64,000 nucleotides of DNA from Nageia nagi (GCA_050084985.1 JBITNC010000001.1:203856001-203920000), one strand, 5' to 3'. Shown: positions 1 through 11,077, numbered from the stretch's first letter. The notes: generated by a model from the letters alone, not told the origin. Numbers and translations are program-made.

Positions 1-2246
1 GGAAGATTGCATGTAGGGTTGCAGACGTAGGTACACCATATCCCCAACCTCAAACACCCTCTCAGATCGGTTCTAGTCATAGTACCTCTTTTGCTGATTT
101 TGAGCCATTTGTAGGTTCTCCTTTAGGGCAACCATGACATCCTGTTATTCTTGCAAGAAATCTTTAGCTTTTGGTGCCTCCCCAACATGGAGCCACTTGA
201 CCCACTGTTGCCCTGTCACATAATGTCTCAAGTATGTTTCCACCCATTTGTTCACTATCTCAGTCTATCCAGCCGTTTGGGGGTGATTGCTAGTGCTAGG
301 AGTTAGGCTGGTCCCACTCAATTGGAACAATTCTTGCTAGAAAACGCTCATGAACTTACTATCCCGATCACTGACAATCCTCCTAGACAGCTCGTGTAAT
401 CTGAACATCTCTTGGAAGAATAGATCAGCCACCTATGCTGTAGTGTGTGTGGCTAAAATGGCAAAGAAATGGGCAAACTTGGTGAGTCTATCCACCACAA
501 TGAAGATGCTGTCTTTACCTTGTATTTTTGGTATTCTTGTGATAAGTCCATAGATATATCCTCCCACTTTTGTTATGGAATGGGCAAAGGTTGGAGATCT
601 CCTTTAGGCTTGGCACGTTCCTCCTTGTTTTCCTGACATCGTGGACATTCTAGGACATGCTTGTAGACGTCATCTTTCAGCTCGTTTTCCATGTTGAGGG
701 GGGCGTTGTGTAGGATGTGGAGGATCTTTTCTCGAATTTTTGAATTTGGTACCAAGAGAACTCTATTCCACTTCAAAATCATACCATCCCTGATTACATA
801 TCTCTTGTTCTTCACCACCTCACTTAGAATTCCAGTAGTAAACTCATCCTTTCTATACTCATCCATAATTGTCTTCTTCCAATCTGCTATAATAGTGGAG
901 AGTGAATGGAAAGAAGGGTTTCTTGACAATACATCTGCTGCCGTATTCTTCTTCCCTGTAATGTAGAGAATCTCAAAATCGAAGGATTGTAGCATACTTA
1001 CCCATTGGTGCTGCTTTTAACTCAAATTTGTCTGGTTTAGGAAATATTTGAGACTATTATGATCACTTCAGATGATGAATGGCCCACAAACCAAGTATTG
1101 TTTGAACTTCTCCAACACATGCATGATTGCTAACATTTCCTAGTCATAGACACTAAAATTCTGTTTAGTTGGAGAGAGCTTGTAGCTCTCTAATGCAATT
1201 GGTTGTCCTTTCTGCATAATAACTGTTTCAACGCCCAATTTGGACGCATCACACTCAACCGTGGAAGGAACCAAGAAATCTAGTATAGCTAAGTAGGGGC
1301 ATGTGCACATGAGCTTCTTTAGTTTCTCAAAGGTCTCCTACGTAACTGGACTCCATACAAATGCATCTTTCTTTGTGAGTTGTGTGAGGGGGGCGGCTAG
1401 ATGGGAGAACCCTCGTATGAATCTCTGGTAATAATTACAAAGCCCCTAAAACCCTCTTAGCTGTGGTGGACGTAGGACCGACCAGTCCCGAATAGCTAGT
1501 ATCTTCTTTGCATCAACCGTCACTCCTTCATGGTTGATGATGTGCCCCAAATACAAGATCTCCTTCATACCAAACTTACATTTGGACAGTTTGGCGTAGA
1601 ACTGTTGTTCTTGCAATATTTTCAAGACCTGATCCAGATGTTGAAGGTGCTCCTCCCACATCCAGCTATACACAAGTATGTCATCAAAGAAAACTAGTAC
1701 AAACTTCCGCAATTGCTTCCTGAATACTTGATTCATGGCAGACTAGAATGTTGCGGGCGCATTGGTCAATCTAAAGGGCATTACTAAGAATTCGAAATGA
1801 CCATGGTGACATCTGAAAGCCATTTTGTGGACATCATCCTCCTTCATTTGGATCTCAAATCAATTTTTGAAAAATACATTGCCCCATGAAGCTCATCAAT
1901 GAGATCATCCACCCATGGGATCGAATATCGATTCTTTATTGTCTTCTTGTTGAGAAGCCGGTAGTCGATGCACATTTGCATTGTCCCGTCTTTCTTCTTA
2001 TCCAACACAACCGAAGAAGCAAATGGGCTGGAGCTGGGCTAGTGAAACCCATATCCAGTAGCTCCTTGATCATCTTCTCAATTTCGTCCTTATACACCTT
2101 CGGATGCCTGTAGGGAGTCACCATGATTGGTTTAGCTCTAGCTTCTAGCTCCACTGTGTGCTCAAATCCCCTGAACGGTGTCAATCCTTTTGGGAAGTCC
2201 CCAAAACCATCAGGATAATGATCCAAGACAAATCCTTTTGGGAAGT
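1..2246 (-). pseudogene. Ty3/gypsy pol remnant (RT, RNase H, integrase), cut by window start
   Basis: Read from high to low coordinates, this is the pol polyprotein of a Ty3/gypsy retrotransposon, which copies element RNA into DNA and inserts it. RT N-terminus lies at 2226-1936. The RT catalytic box FFDDILVYS is in the open stretch 1736-1446. RNase H runs through about 1440-950 and includes GKKNTAADVLSRN. A degraded integrase zinc finger with CPRCQ ends near 573. The integrase core then begins (ISMDL and VDRLTKFAHFF in shifted frames) and runs off the left edge. Stops and frameshifts break it many times, so it is not functional. The FFDD box and domain order resemble chromovirus-type gypsy elements. 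It lies antisense to the host gene whose exons follow at 5042 onward. The 5' part (rest of gag and protease) is missing at 2246, where hAT-related sequence starts. Confidence 0.88.
2183..2246. repeat. 16-bp direct repeat, two copies 48 bp apart
   Basis: AATCCTTTTGGGAAGT occurs at 2183-2198 and again, identical, at 2231-2246, exactly where gypsy similarity stops and AT-rich hAT-side sequence begins. It may be a small tandem duplication inside the gypsy linker, or filler DNA made at the junction. Confidence 0.8.
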
Positions 2247-4611
2247 TACAATATTAATAAAAAAAATATGGTATTAATGTTTTTTTATATTGTAAATTGT
2301 ATTAATGTTTTTTTATTAATATTTTAAATTTTTGCATAAAAGACAAATCAATGGCACCACCAAAATCAAATAAGGAAGCTTGGAAGTACATGACAAAAGG
2401 GTCTATCAATAGTTTGACTTGCAAACTATGTGGACATCCTTTTGTTGGCACATTGACATGAGCCGTAGACCATCTTTTCTCAACGAGCAATGGTCAAGGA
2501 GGTGGTGTGGAGGGATGTAAGAGTGTAACTCCAAAAATAAAACAAAAAATTAAGGAGAGCAAATCTTCAAAACAAAGCAAAGAGAAGTTCTTAGGAAAGA
2601 GACAAAGAATTGCAAATGAAATTTCTAGGTCTTCTTTTTTTTCATCTTCAAATTCACATAATAGGTCAACAAATTCAAGTGGAAGTGGCGGTGGGAGTGG
2701 AACTTTGAATAATCTTTGGAGACCAATTCATAAACAAGATGTTGATGATGTTGTTGCTAACATGTTTTATGCATGTAACATCCCTTTCAATGTATCAAAA
2801 AATCTTTATTTTATCAATGCTTTTATAAGGTTGTAGAGTTTAGTAAAGGGTATGTACCTCCTTATTGTGGAGTATTGAGGAGTACCCTTCTCCAAAGATC
2901 AAAGGAAAGGATCATTGATTAGTTGGCCTCAATCAAAGAATCATGGAAAGAAACAGGTTGTACTATTGTGAGTGATAGTTGGTCAGATACTTGTCATAGG
3001 CCTTCGATTAACGTGTTGGTTGCATGTCCTAGAGGTGTAGTATTCTTAAGGGCCATTGATGCAATGCGTGTCACCAAAACATCAAATTATATTTTTTAGA
3101 TTTTGGAGGAGGCAATAGTGGAAGTAGGAGAAGAAAATGTTGTCCAAGTTGTAACAGATAATGCTACAAATTGTGTGGGTGTAGGGAAGTTGATCATGGA
3201 GAAGTTTCGAAGCATTTATTGGACTCCATGCGCAGCCCATTGTATTGACTTGCTTCTTCATGATTTGGCAAAGCTTGCATGGGTTCATGAAGCAGTTACA
3301 AGAGCAAAAATAGTTTCCAACTTCATAATCAACCATTGCTTGACATTGAACCTCTATAGACAAAAGTCATACAAGGAACTCTTAAGGCCTTGTGATACAA
3401 GGTTTGCATCATTTTACATCACTTTGCAAAGGGTGGTTGAACAAAAAATAGCTTTAAGATATGTTATGTGCCATCCAGATTGGGAAAAGAGTTCTCTTAA
3501 AAAATCTTCAAAAGGTATACATGTGGAATCAATAATTTTAGGCTCCAATTTTTGGGATAGTGTTGCAAAAGTTCTAAAGACATGTGATCCAATAGTACAT
3601 ATGCTCAAAGAAGTTGATAGTGATAAACCTACTATGGTTTTTGTGTATGAGGGTATGGATCGTTGCAAGGAGGCCATTGCAAGTGCTTTTGGTGATGTTG
3701 AAGATGACTACAAACAAATATGGGAAATGGTAGATTATAGATGGATGATGATGATTAATGACTTGCATTGTGTTGGATGTTATGTGGATCCTAGATTATT
3801 TGGGTTGAAAAGACACAATGATAAGAAAGTGATGCATAGTCTTTATGCAGCTATTGACAAGTTAACTCTTGATCCAAATGTTGCAAGCACAATAAGGGGG
3901 CAACTTAGGGCATACAAAAAGGAACACAGATTATTTGGCACTTCTGCAGCAAAAGCAGATAGATTTGTTATAGAACCAGGAGATTGGTGGGAATTCTATG
4001 GTGTGGATGCACCTAAGCTACAATGGTTTGCAATGCGAATTTTGAGCCAATGTACTAGTGCATCAGCCTATGAAAGAAACTCGAGCATCTTTGATCATAT
4101 TCATAGTAAGAAGAGGAATAGGTTGGGATCTGGAAAGTTGGGTGATCTTGTCTATATTCCCAGTAACTTGTGATTATTGACAAGCAATGTCGCTAAAGAA
4201 TCAGAAAACACTTCTCTTCCATCATTTGAGTCCATTCCACACTTCATGGAAGATGAAGATGAGGATCTTGACTCTGGTTATGAGAGCAATGAGCATGATT
4301 TTGTCAGTCCTCCTTTTGCCCTTGATATTATGGAGCTTGACGATGTAACGAGTGGATATCAGGGAGAACAAGAAGCATAAATTCTTGTGTTTTCAACTTC
4401 TTTGTTTTTGTGTTTTTACCTTTGTTTGGTGTTCTAAAATGGAATTGCTAGTGTTTATTTCAAGTCTCTATTTGAATTTCTTATACTATATCATATATGT
4501 ACATGTTTAACATATCGAATTTAATACCGACTTTTATCCCGAATTTTTTGACATGCCGAATTTCATTCGAATTACAAGCTTGCTGAATTCGAATTCGAAC
4601 TTGACAACTTA
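2247..4611 (+). mobile_element. hAT-superfamily DNA transposon remnant
   Basis: This element contains a decayed hAT transposase. The right end is suggested by repeated TTCGAATTCGAA-like sequence ending in TTGACAACTTA (4601-4611), which resembles plant hAT terminal sequence. No matching inverted end or 8-bp target duplication is visible near 2247, so the left end is probably lost. The borders are estimates. It is the only element in the first 22 kb in the same orientation as the host gene. Confidence 0.65.
2351..4380 (+). pseudogene. hAT transposase (BED finger, DUF659, C-terminal dimerisation), broken
   Basis: This would encode a cut-and-paste transposase. ATG 2351 opens MAPPKSNKEAWKY and a BED-type zinc finger with CKLCGHPF. 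A Lys/Ser-rich linker follows. The DUF659 region (SKGYVPPY, GCTIVSDSWSD, VVTDNATNCVGVGK) spans about 2840-3200. The hAT C-terminal dimerisation region (DWWEFYGVDAP, YERNSSIFDHIHSKKRNRL) spans about 3970-4140, and an acidic tail ends at the TAA before 4380. Lesions are TGA 2459-2461, a frameshift at about 2810-2836, TAG 2920-2922, TAG 3097-3099 and TGA 4171-4173. After 3099 the frame has one stop in 427 codons. The two TGA codons fit C-to-T decay of CGA arginine codons. The full length of about 675 codons is normal for plant DUF659-type hAT transposases. Confidence 0.88.
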
Positions 4612-4617
4612 GCCTGC

Positions 4618-4654
4618 CATATATATATATATGTGTGTGTGTGTGAGAGAGAGA
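4618..4654. repeat. Compound microsatellite (AT)n(GT)n(GA)n
   Basis: Runs of AT, then GT, then GA follow one another directly downstream of the probable hAT right end. Confidence 0.9.
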
Positions 4655-5041
4655 TTGAGTAGAATTTGCCATTAATGGAGTTTGTCTAAGATGCAAATAA
4701 TTGACATTTTTTGGGCACCACATGCATTCCTATGCTACTAATGAATGGCATATATATTCTCTAGACTTACGTACAATTTTCTTAACTGTACATAAGCATT
4801 CTTTGTATCATTATATTGTCTCTAAATTGTTTATGTTAACACTTGTAATTGGTGTTTTATAGAGTCAGGTGTCTAGATACACCTTTTGCTGTTTAATTTT
4901 TGTGTTTTGCTTATTGATCATAGAATGTATGAACTGCTTTGAGTATTACTGATATAGAATATTCAAACTAGTGCCCTCTATTGAATTCCTCATAGGATAA
5001 CATTTTGATGCCATGTATATTTTGCTGGTTTAATGTGGCAG
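4655..5041 (+). other. Intron end upstream of SPOUT1-like exon
   Basis: T-rich non-coding sequence ends in TTTAATGTGGCAG, a plausible 3' splice site for the exon at 5042. I searched it for an upstream exon of the gene and saw none. The preceding exon must therefore lie before position 1 or be very short. Confidence 0.55.
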
Positions 5042-5111
5042 ACATTTACTGATTGCATTTGGAGGCCTTGGAGGTCTTGAGGAAAATATTGAGGAAGATG
5101 ATAACCTCAAG
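5042..5111 (+). CDS. SPOUT1-like: SPOUT1/C9orf114-like putative RNA methyltransferase, internal exon
   Basis: This 70-bp exon is flanked by AG (5040-5041) and GT (5112-5113). Its first base completes a split codon, and 23 codons follow, including LIAFGGLGGLEENIEEDD and ending NLK. This matches the conserved stretch of the C9orf114/SPOUT1 family, a SPOUT (SpoU-TrmD) fold with a trefoil knot that binds S-adenosylmethionine. Plants carry one homologue annotated as a putative methyltransferase; its exact RNA substrate is not established from sequence. The exon ends at phase 0 and joins in frame with the exon at 22169. Both splice sites are canonical and the frame has no lesion, so I read it as part of a live gene rather than a retropseudogene, because it retains introns. 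Upstream exons are outside the window. Confidence 0.8.
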
Positions 5112-5996
5112 GTACAGTAACCAGTTTCTACAGCTAAAATGTTTAATAATGAAGGCATTGCTTCTTCCTGAAGCATTTTTGGTGGATATCTGTCTGGTTT
5201 AACTTTTGTCTTGTTCTCAGAAATTTTGAAAGAGCTAGTACGGGTTGGTTAACATTGTATCTTTGGTAGCAGAAACCAGTAGTCAGGTTTCTTTATTTGG
5301 TCCACATTAGTAGTTTATTCATGGCAGTTCTTTATTTTTTCAAAGAAAGAGGCACCCACAAAATTGACCTCCCATATATTGTGCCCTAGATGCTTATGTT
5401 TTGGGTTATGTATGTTAGAAGGCCTAAGCATAATTTTCTTATTAAAGAGGTGTAAATGATGGAATCTTTTGTAGTTGACTATTCTTGGTACTACATCTGC
5501 AATATAGATTGGAAGAAGCAACAACATCACATATGCCACTTTGTAAATAATCGTAAAAACCATCAGTCAAGTTATTGCAGTTCAATTTGGAAGGCAATCC
5601 TAAATAAAAAATTCTGCAATTAACATTAGAGGCATTATTTTGGCAAAAATTAATGTTGTTACAAACTCTCTATCGAAATGGTTAACAGCAAGAACAGAAC
5701 CATGTGGAACTAGACAGGAGTATTTTCAAAAATCTCTATGCAACATTTTTGAGAAAATTGTTAAACATTGCAACATAACTCCTTCAGAGAAGTTCTAGGA
5801 AGGTACTGATAAATATTTGACCTGAAGAAGCATGGAGTTGAAGGAACACTAGAATCTAGGTAGGAAACAGCTTACTTTGTCCTGATTCATGAACTGTCAT
5901 CTGCTTTTATACAAAATTAGGAATGTCGGAAGACTTCATAGTCTTTCATTTTCTATTTCAACAACCCTACTAGAGTAAGCTTCAATAATTCCATTA
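5112..5996. other. Intron sequence without recognised feature
   Basis: AT-rich. An 82-codon minus-strand open stretch at 5315-5563 has no recognisable domain. I see no exon or element ends here. Confidence 0.5.
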
Positions 5997-6137
5997 TGTG
6001 GTAAACCATACATCATGGTGGCCTGGTACATTCAGGCAAGTTTGATGTACACAAGTTAATATTGGGATAACTTCCTAAACATACACTCAACTACATACAA
6101 TAACAACATAACAACTACTAGCTTTTCCTTTGTTCTG
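5997..6137 (-). repeat. Candidate copia-1 terminal repeat, left copy
   Basis: It starts TGTGGTAAACCATA and is similar over about 140 bp to 16438-16575, including ATTGGGATAACTTCCTAAA. It lies just beyond the RNase H end of copia-1. Divergence is substantial and no target duplication was confirmed, so it may be an LTR remnant or an unrelated repeat. Confidence 0.45.
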
Positions 6138-6641
6138 AATGCTGTGTTGCTTTACATGTTTGTGTATAAAGTGGCAATTCATCTCAATGTGCTTTGTGTA
6201 CTCATGGAACACACAATTAGGAACAAGGTTTAGAACACCTCGATTGTCACTGTAGAGAATCATGGTTTGATTCTATACTATTACTGTTCTTGCTGTTATG
6301 CGATGCAATAATATTGCATCACAAACAACTCTACCTGTGATTGAATATTCTGTTTTGGAGGAGGAGCGAGCAACTATGGTTTGGTTCTTGCTCCCCATGG
6401 AATCGGACCAGATACCAATAAGAAAACAAATCTAGATGTGAATTTCCTATCATCAATGGACCCTGCATATTCTGCATTTGTAATAAACACTCAGAAAAAA
6501 TGATCAGTATTCTTATGTTCCAAACCATGTTCATAATTCATAGTACAATGGATACACTTCAACGCTTGCTTTATTGCCTTCGAACGACATAACTTTGTTT
6601 CCTGCATGAGCCATGAAAGATAGTTAATAATATAGTTGATA
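6138..6641 (-). pseudogene. copia-1 RNase H segment
   Basis: The minus strand reads, with frame changes, the connection after RT (INYIINYLSWLMQETK), then AGSIDDRK, GPIPWGARTKP and VFHEYTKHIEMNCHFIHKHV, the usual order of copia RNase H. The last part of the family domain (the ADxxTK motif region) is missing. The segment continues directly from the RT piece on the other side of element A1: codons for YLTYTRLD before the insertion and INYI after it join cleanly once A1 and one TCTAG copy are removed. Confidence 0.82.
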
Positions 6642-6646
6642 TCTAG
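6642..6646. repeat. Target-site duplication of element A1 (left), TCTAG
   Basis: TCTAG immediately precedes the left LTR end (TGTAGAATCC) and is repeated at 12234-12238 after the right LTR. Confidence 0.88.
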
Positions 6647-7810
6647 TGTAGAATCCCAATCACAAATTCAAAGTGCAATTAAGCAAATTCAATCACATTA
6701 ACACCCATGTCTGGCCTAGAAAGGCAATTTCAAGCAAATACACCCTCACGATGCCAACGCTAGGGTTAGGGCACCAAATACAAGTCTACACAACACAATA
6801 ATGCCAACATATGGCTACAACATGCATGAAGGGACAAGTACACCGCAACGTTCCAATAATGGACATGATATAAGAGAATATGAAGATCTAATTGCCCAAC
6901 GACTGTATTAATGATATGAAGCAATAACAATACAATGCCAGGCCCAAAGGGCTCAATGTTGGCCTCCAAGGAGCCAACTAGGGAATAACAAATATGATCA
7001 ATGCTGGACGGATGAAACAATAGTTGGGACAACCTCACTCCCTCAAAATCTGAATCCTCTCCATCGAAGGAGCTCTCTCAATACCTTGGAAACCAACTGA
7101 ATGGTAGAAATGCGACCTCAGAATGCCACTGGATGGACTAAGATGCTGCACCTTAGCTGTAGATCAACAATATCCCCCAACCTTTGCTGCACCTTAGCCG
7201 TAGATCAACAATATCCCCCAACCTTTGCTGCACCTAGGGATGTGCTTGACATTGTGCCAAGATTGGTGTCCACTGGACGATATGAGCAATAATAATAAAT
7301 TTGTATATCCAACAATGATGCTTTAAGGACTAATATAGCTTGCATTGGATCTGGATCTCACATCAAAGTAGGGGCCATTCAAGGCCCAACATGGGTATCT
7401 GGGCCTCCCTTATGCTCCACATGGGTCGTCAAGCTCAACATGGACCTTAGAGGGCATGTGTGGGTCAAGGAGGCATGCATGGATACCTAGGAGGTGTGGG
7501 TGGGTGTCATGGGCCAATGTGGGGGTTTAGGAGTCTCTCCAAGGTTGGTGCATGTGTACAAGTGCTCCCAATCTAAACGTTGGGGCCATTAAGTGACTAT
7601 CCATGCTCTAATTGCTAAATAAGCCTTGGGATTCCCACAATCACTTTTTGGGATCTCCAATTACATTAAATCACATTAATCCACACTTGGTAGGGAGATG
7701 TTGCACTGAGGGCTCACAGTGGGGTCCAACGGCCCTTTATGTCTTCTATCCCCCAAGTACTAACTAATAAAGCACAATTAAATAACTAAACATATACAAA
7801 GGGGCATCCA
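6647..7810 (-). repeat. A1 3' LTR (left copy)
   Basis: It is collinear with 11091-12233, starting at TGTAGAATCCCAATCACA. At its inner edge about 45 bases that begin the LTR in the other copies (TGTGACATYCCCC...) are missing: sequence jumps from GGGGCATCCAT straight to the internal GCTCTCGAATTGC. The polypurine tract is also lost in the deletion. Confidence 0.85.
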
Positions 7811-9316
7811 TCTTCTGCTCTCGAATTGCTTGGCCTCAAGCAATGGTAGAATGCTGCAACATGTCTTCCAAGAATCCTTTAACCTTGTTGATTGGAATCT
7901 GTTGGAGTGGAATGCAACTTCATGAAGTCTCCTCCATGGTGAAGGTCCAGTATGAAACGTTGAAGCTATCTCATCTTGTATCAACATTTCATGCAAGAAT
8001 TTTGATATGTTGTTGCTACTGTTAATCCTCATTAAGTACCAAGATGCTTGCAAACATTTTGGTGCCATTATCCTTAGAAAACATAGGAGTGTATTCAGAG
8101 ATGCTGATGTATCCATCCATGCTAGGCATCTAGTTGTTGTAGTGGAGATATGGAAGCCTCCTTGAAGATGTACTTGCAAAGATATCAAGTAAATCAAGCA
8201 TTCGTAGAAAAAGGTGGAGCCTTTGCTCCATGGCTGTGCCCAAGACTCCCCCAAAGTCAACATTGGGTACCACACTCCCCCAATCTCCGTGGGGCTCCAA
8301 TTCTTCCAGATGCTCAACATGGCATGCCAGACTTCCCCAATCTCCAATGTGGGGCTCTAATGCTTCCAGATGCTCAACGTGAGGTGCCAAACTTCGTCCA
8401 AGCCCATTGTGAAGTGGTGTAGCCTCTCCATGCTCAACGAGGGGTGCCAAGACTCCTTCATGCCCAATGTCAGGTGTCCAAGCCTACCCAAGTCCAACGT
8501 AGAATACTAGAACTCCATCATGCCAATCGTTGGGTTCCCAAGCCTCACCAAACCCAACGTGAGATGCCAGAACTCCTCCATGGCTGGTGTAGGATGCCTA
8601 GGCCTCTCCAAGCGTAGTGTAGGGTGCAAGAGTCCCTTCATGCTCATCATCAAGTACCAAAGCCCGTCATCCTCCCACGTGAGGTGCAGAAGCTCCTCCA
8701 AGTCCAACATGGGGTGCAAGAGCCCCTCCAAGCTCAACGTCAAACATCAAGCCTCCTCAATGTCCCACATGAGGAATAAAAGCTCCTCCATGTCCAATGT
8801 GGGGTGCAAAAGGCCCTCCATGCTCAACGTCATATGCCAAGACTCCTTTATGTCCAACATGGGGTGTGGGAGCTCATCATTGCTCCAAGGCTCCTTCATG
8901 TTCTCCGTGGGCTCTTCTTCCTTCTTCTGACACAGCTCAATCACCTCTAGTCTTTTGTTGGCAACCTGTGGGCAATCATCTGGAATTCCTTGCAATGTGT
9001 GGGTCTTTCTATCAATGTCAAAGCTCATGGTGAGCTTCTTGTAGTTGTTGCGAATGTCACCCAATTTGAATAGCCATTGCACTCCCAAGATGATGTGAGG
9101 ATGTCCCTTCAAAGGATAGACATAAAAATCTTTCCTCATCGTGTAGCTTTGCAGTCTAACTCCAAATCTCTCAACAATTTGGTCCACCAAAGTGAGTTTC
9201 CCATTAGCATTGGAAACTTTGAAACCTTCGAACCCCTTGGTATTAAGGCCCTTCTTTTTTGCAAAACCCTCATCAATGAAATTATGTGATGCTCCAAGGT
9301 CAATCAAGACCATCAC
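7778..9316 (-). pseudogene. A1 retropepsin fused to decapeptide-repeat protein
   Basis: The frame starts at 9316 with an aspartic protease of the retroviral type (LIDLGASHNFIDEGF near the start, and HIILGVQWLFKLG about 90 residues on), which would cut the Gag polyprotein. Without a break in frame it passes into about 20 units of roughly ten residues with consensus near EGLLHPTLDM. A Trp-rich stretch (KNWSPTEIGGVWYPM) follows, and the frame runs to 7778, over the inner LTR edge. Stops near 8744 (TGA), 8506 (TAG) and 8350 (TAG) are the interruptions; the last two fit TGG-to-TAG decay. The active site reads D-L-G where D-S/T-G is usual, so this copy is probably inactive. No RT follows the protease. 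Confidence 0.75.
8210..8900 (-). repeat. About 30-bp tandem array within A1 coding frame
   Basis: Units such as GCTCCTCCAAGTCCAACATG + GGGTGCAAGA recur every 29-31 bp on the plus strand with strong variation. On the minus strand each unit is about ten codons, rich in Leu, His, Met, Glu and Trp. CAACGT alternates with CAACAT and CAATGT among units, as expected from CpG decay. A similar array lies in A2 at about 49.43-49.90 kb. Confidence 0.85.
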
Positions 9317-9545
9317 ATCCTAGCCGCCTATCGCCTGTTGCTTGCTTGCCCCACTACCTTCAGTGTGAGGTACTTCTTCACCCATGGAGTGAAGCAATCA
9401 TGCTCCCCAATGAGCCTTCTACCTTAGGTGCCTCTTTGTCCAACATGTCTGTACCAAGGTCTAGATCTGAATCGCCCTCTTGTTCATCTAAGAACACCTC
9501 GATATAATGCACCTGCCCCGTGCCTTGGCAACGGTGTTTTGGCTC

Positions 9546-11056
9546 CTATGTGTTCTTGCAGTAGCAATACTTTCCTTCCTCCCTCAGCTTCCTCCTTGTG
9601 ACTACATCCAACTGGCTTGTCTGAGAAGGAGGGAAGGGTTTGGACCTATTAAGCCTCTCTTTTTTTGCAAACATCCTTTGTGGGGCTTGTCCTTTGTGTG
9701 ACTCCCCTCCCTTGAGAGATTTCATGGTGGACTCCAAGTCATATGCAGCCCTAATGGTGTCATCAAGGTCTCTTGGTGTAGATACCTTGACCATTCCCTG
9801 TAATGGTTCCATCAATCCTTCTATTAAAAGGAATGTCAATATCTCGTCAGGAATGTTATAAATCATGATTGCCATTTTCTGGAATTCGGATACATACTCA
9901 TCTATTGCACCCTATTGTTTCAAAGATGTCAATTCTCTGAAGTAATCATTCTCCCTTTTCCGATCAAACCTCTTTACCAATCTTATAGCAAACTCATCGA
10001 AAGACGTGATGTGGGACTAATATTGATTGATTGTTCCATGTTGCCACCATTTGAGGGCATCACCTTCAAAGCGCAATGATGCAAAATGAATTGCATCCTC
10101 CTCTACCATGTTCAAACCCAAGGTAAAGTAGGTTTGCAACTGATGTAGCCAAGCCCTAGCTGTCATCCTCCTACTATCATAGAAGGGCACTTGCATCTTG
10201 TTGATTTTCTGCTACAAATCCCTCTTATCTCCCCACGAGTTGCTTTGGGAGTGTGTGTCGTGAGAGCTACCTCCTTTCAGCCCTAAGAACTCTAGGTAGT
10301 TGTTGAAGTTCATATCTCCCCTCAATCCTAGATCCAGCATGGAGTACTCTCTAAAAATTTGGTTCAACTCCAGAGGGCTAGGGATCCGGTTCTCTACTTC
10401 ATCAGCTGGCTTCTTGGCAAACATGGGCTTGGACGGTTTAGGAATATTGGGTTGCTCCCCTATCATCCCAACGCCCTCATCTAGGAACCTCCCTAGGAGA
10501 GGGTTAGTTCCATACGGAGCTCTATGAGAATAGGACATCAAACATGTGGGTTCTGGACAACCCATGGATCATGATGGGTGGATCCTCTATCCCTCAGACA
10601 TCAGGATCTCCTTGATCTCGACTCCCTCTCCATCTTGTCCTCTTGTGGCTCTTCTTCTTCATTTGGGATAGGACGTGGGGGGCTCGTATGCCTTTCTTGC
10701 TTTTCTTGACCTCCAATGAATTTGTTGACGACGGTCATATGCTTCTACATGGTGGTTATGACCCTCGTCATGTTTTGGATGGCTGAGATGAGCTCATTAA
10801 ACCTCCTCTTTGGTGTGGACTCTCTAGTCGGAGTAGGGCTTCTTCTCTTGGCAGATGTGGATTTGCCTCTTCTTGCCTCATTCTTCTCACCAAAATTGTC
10901 CTCATCGGGGACATCATTCAACCATGGCCGACGATCCTCATCTTGGGTGGCTTTGGAAGGGGTTTCTTCATGTTGTGTCTTCCCACACTTCTTTGTTGAT
11001 GCCATCTCTCTACTGATGTTAAATCTGGTGTAGTAGTTGTGAACTGCAGGTTTCAT
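9546..11056 (-). pseudogene. A1 gag (capsid and nucleocapsid), broken
   Basis: Gag forms the particle that packages element RNA. The start lies near 11003 (MASTKKCGKTQ). A basic, Pro/Ser/Glu-rich N-terminal part runs to about 10,580. Then comes a region with PSPLELNQIFREYSM (about 10.4 kb). The Retrotrans_gag capsid (MTARAWLHQLQTYF, EGDALKWWQHGTINQY, RLVKRFDRKREND, AIDEYVSEFQKMAIMI) spans about 10.2-9.85 kb and ends in a linker with a degraded zinc knuckle (EEGKYCYCKN) near 9546. In-frame stops occur near 10,742, 10,210 and around 10,020-9,910. Spacing from the primer site is about 75 bp, so there is little leader. The downstream protease is in the next open segment. Confidence 0.82.
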
Positions 11057-11077
11057 TCACAGGTTGGCCAGATCCAA

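Noticed and set aside
4861-4960. Possible upstream exon of the SPOUT1-like gene
   Set aside because: AG and GT dinucleotides are present, but no frame gives sequence resembling the family.
8130-8450. Alternative minus-strand frame rich in HVEHLE repeats
   Set aside because: It is another frame of the same array; the frame collinear with the protease extends over the whole region.
8520-8930. Plus-strand frame of 136 codons with Ser/Met/Lys-rich repeats
   Set aside because: It is the reverse strand of the 30-bp array; protease fusion and A2 support the minus-strand frame.
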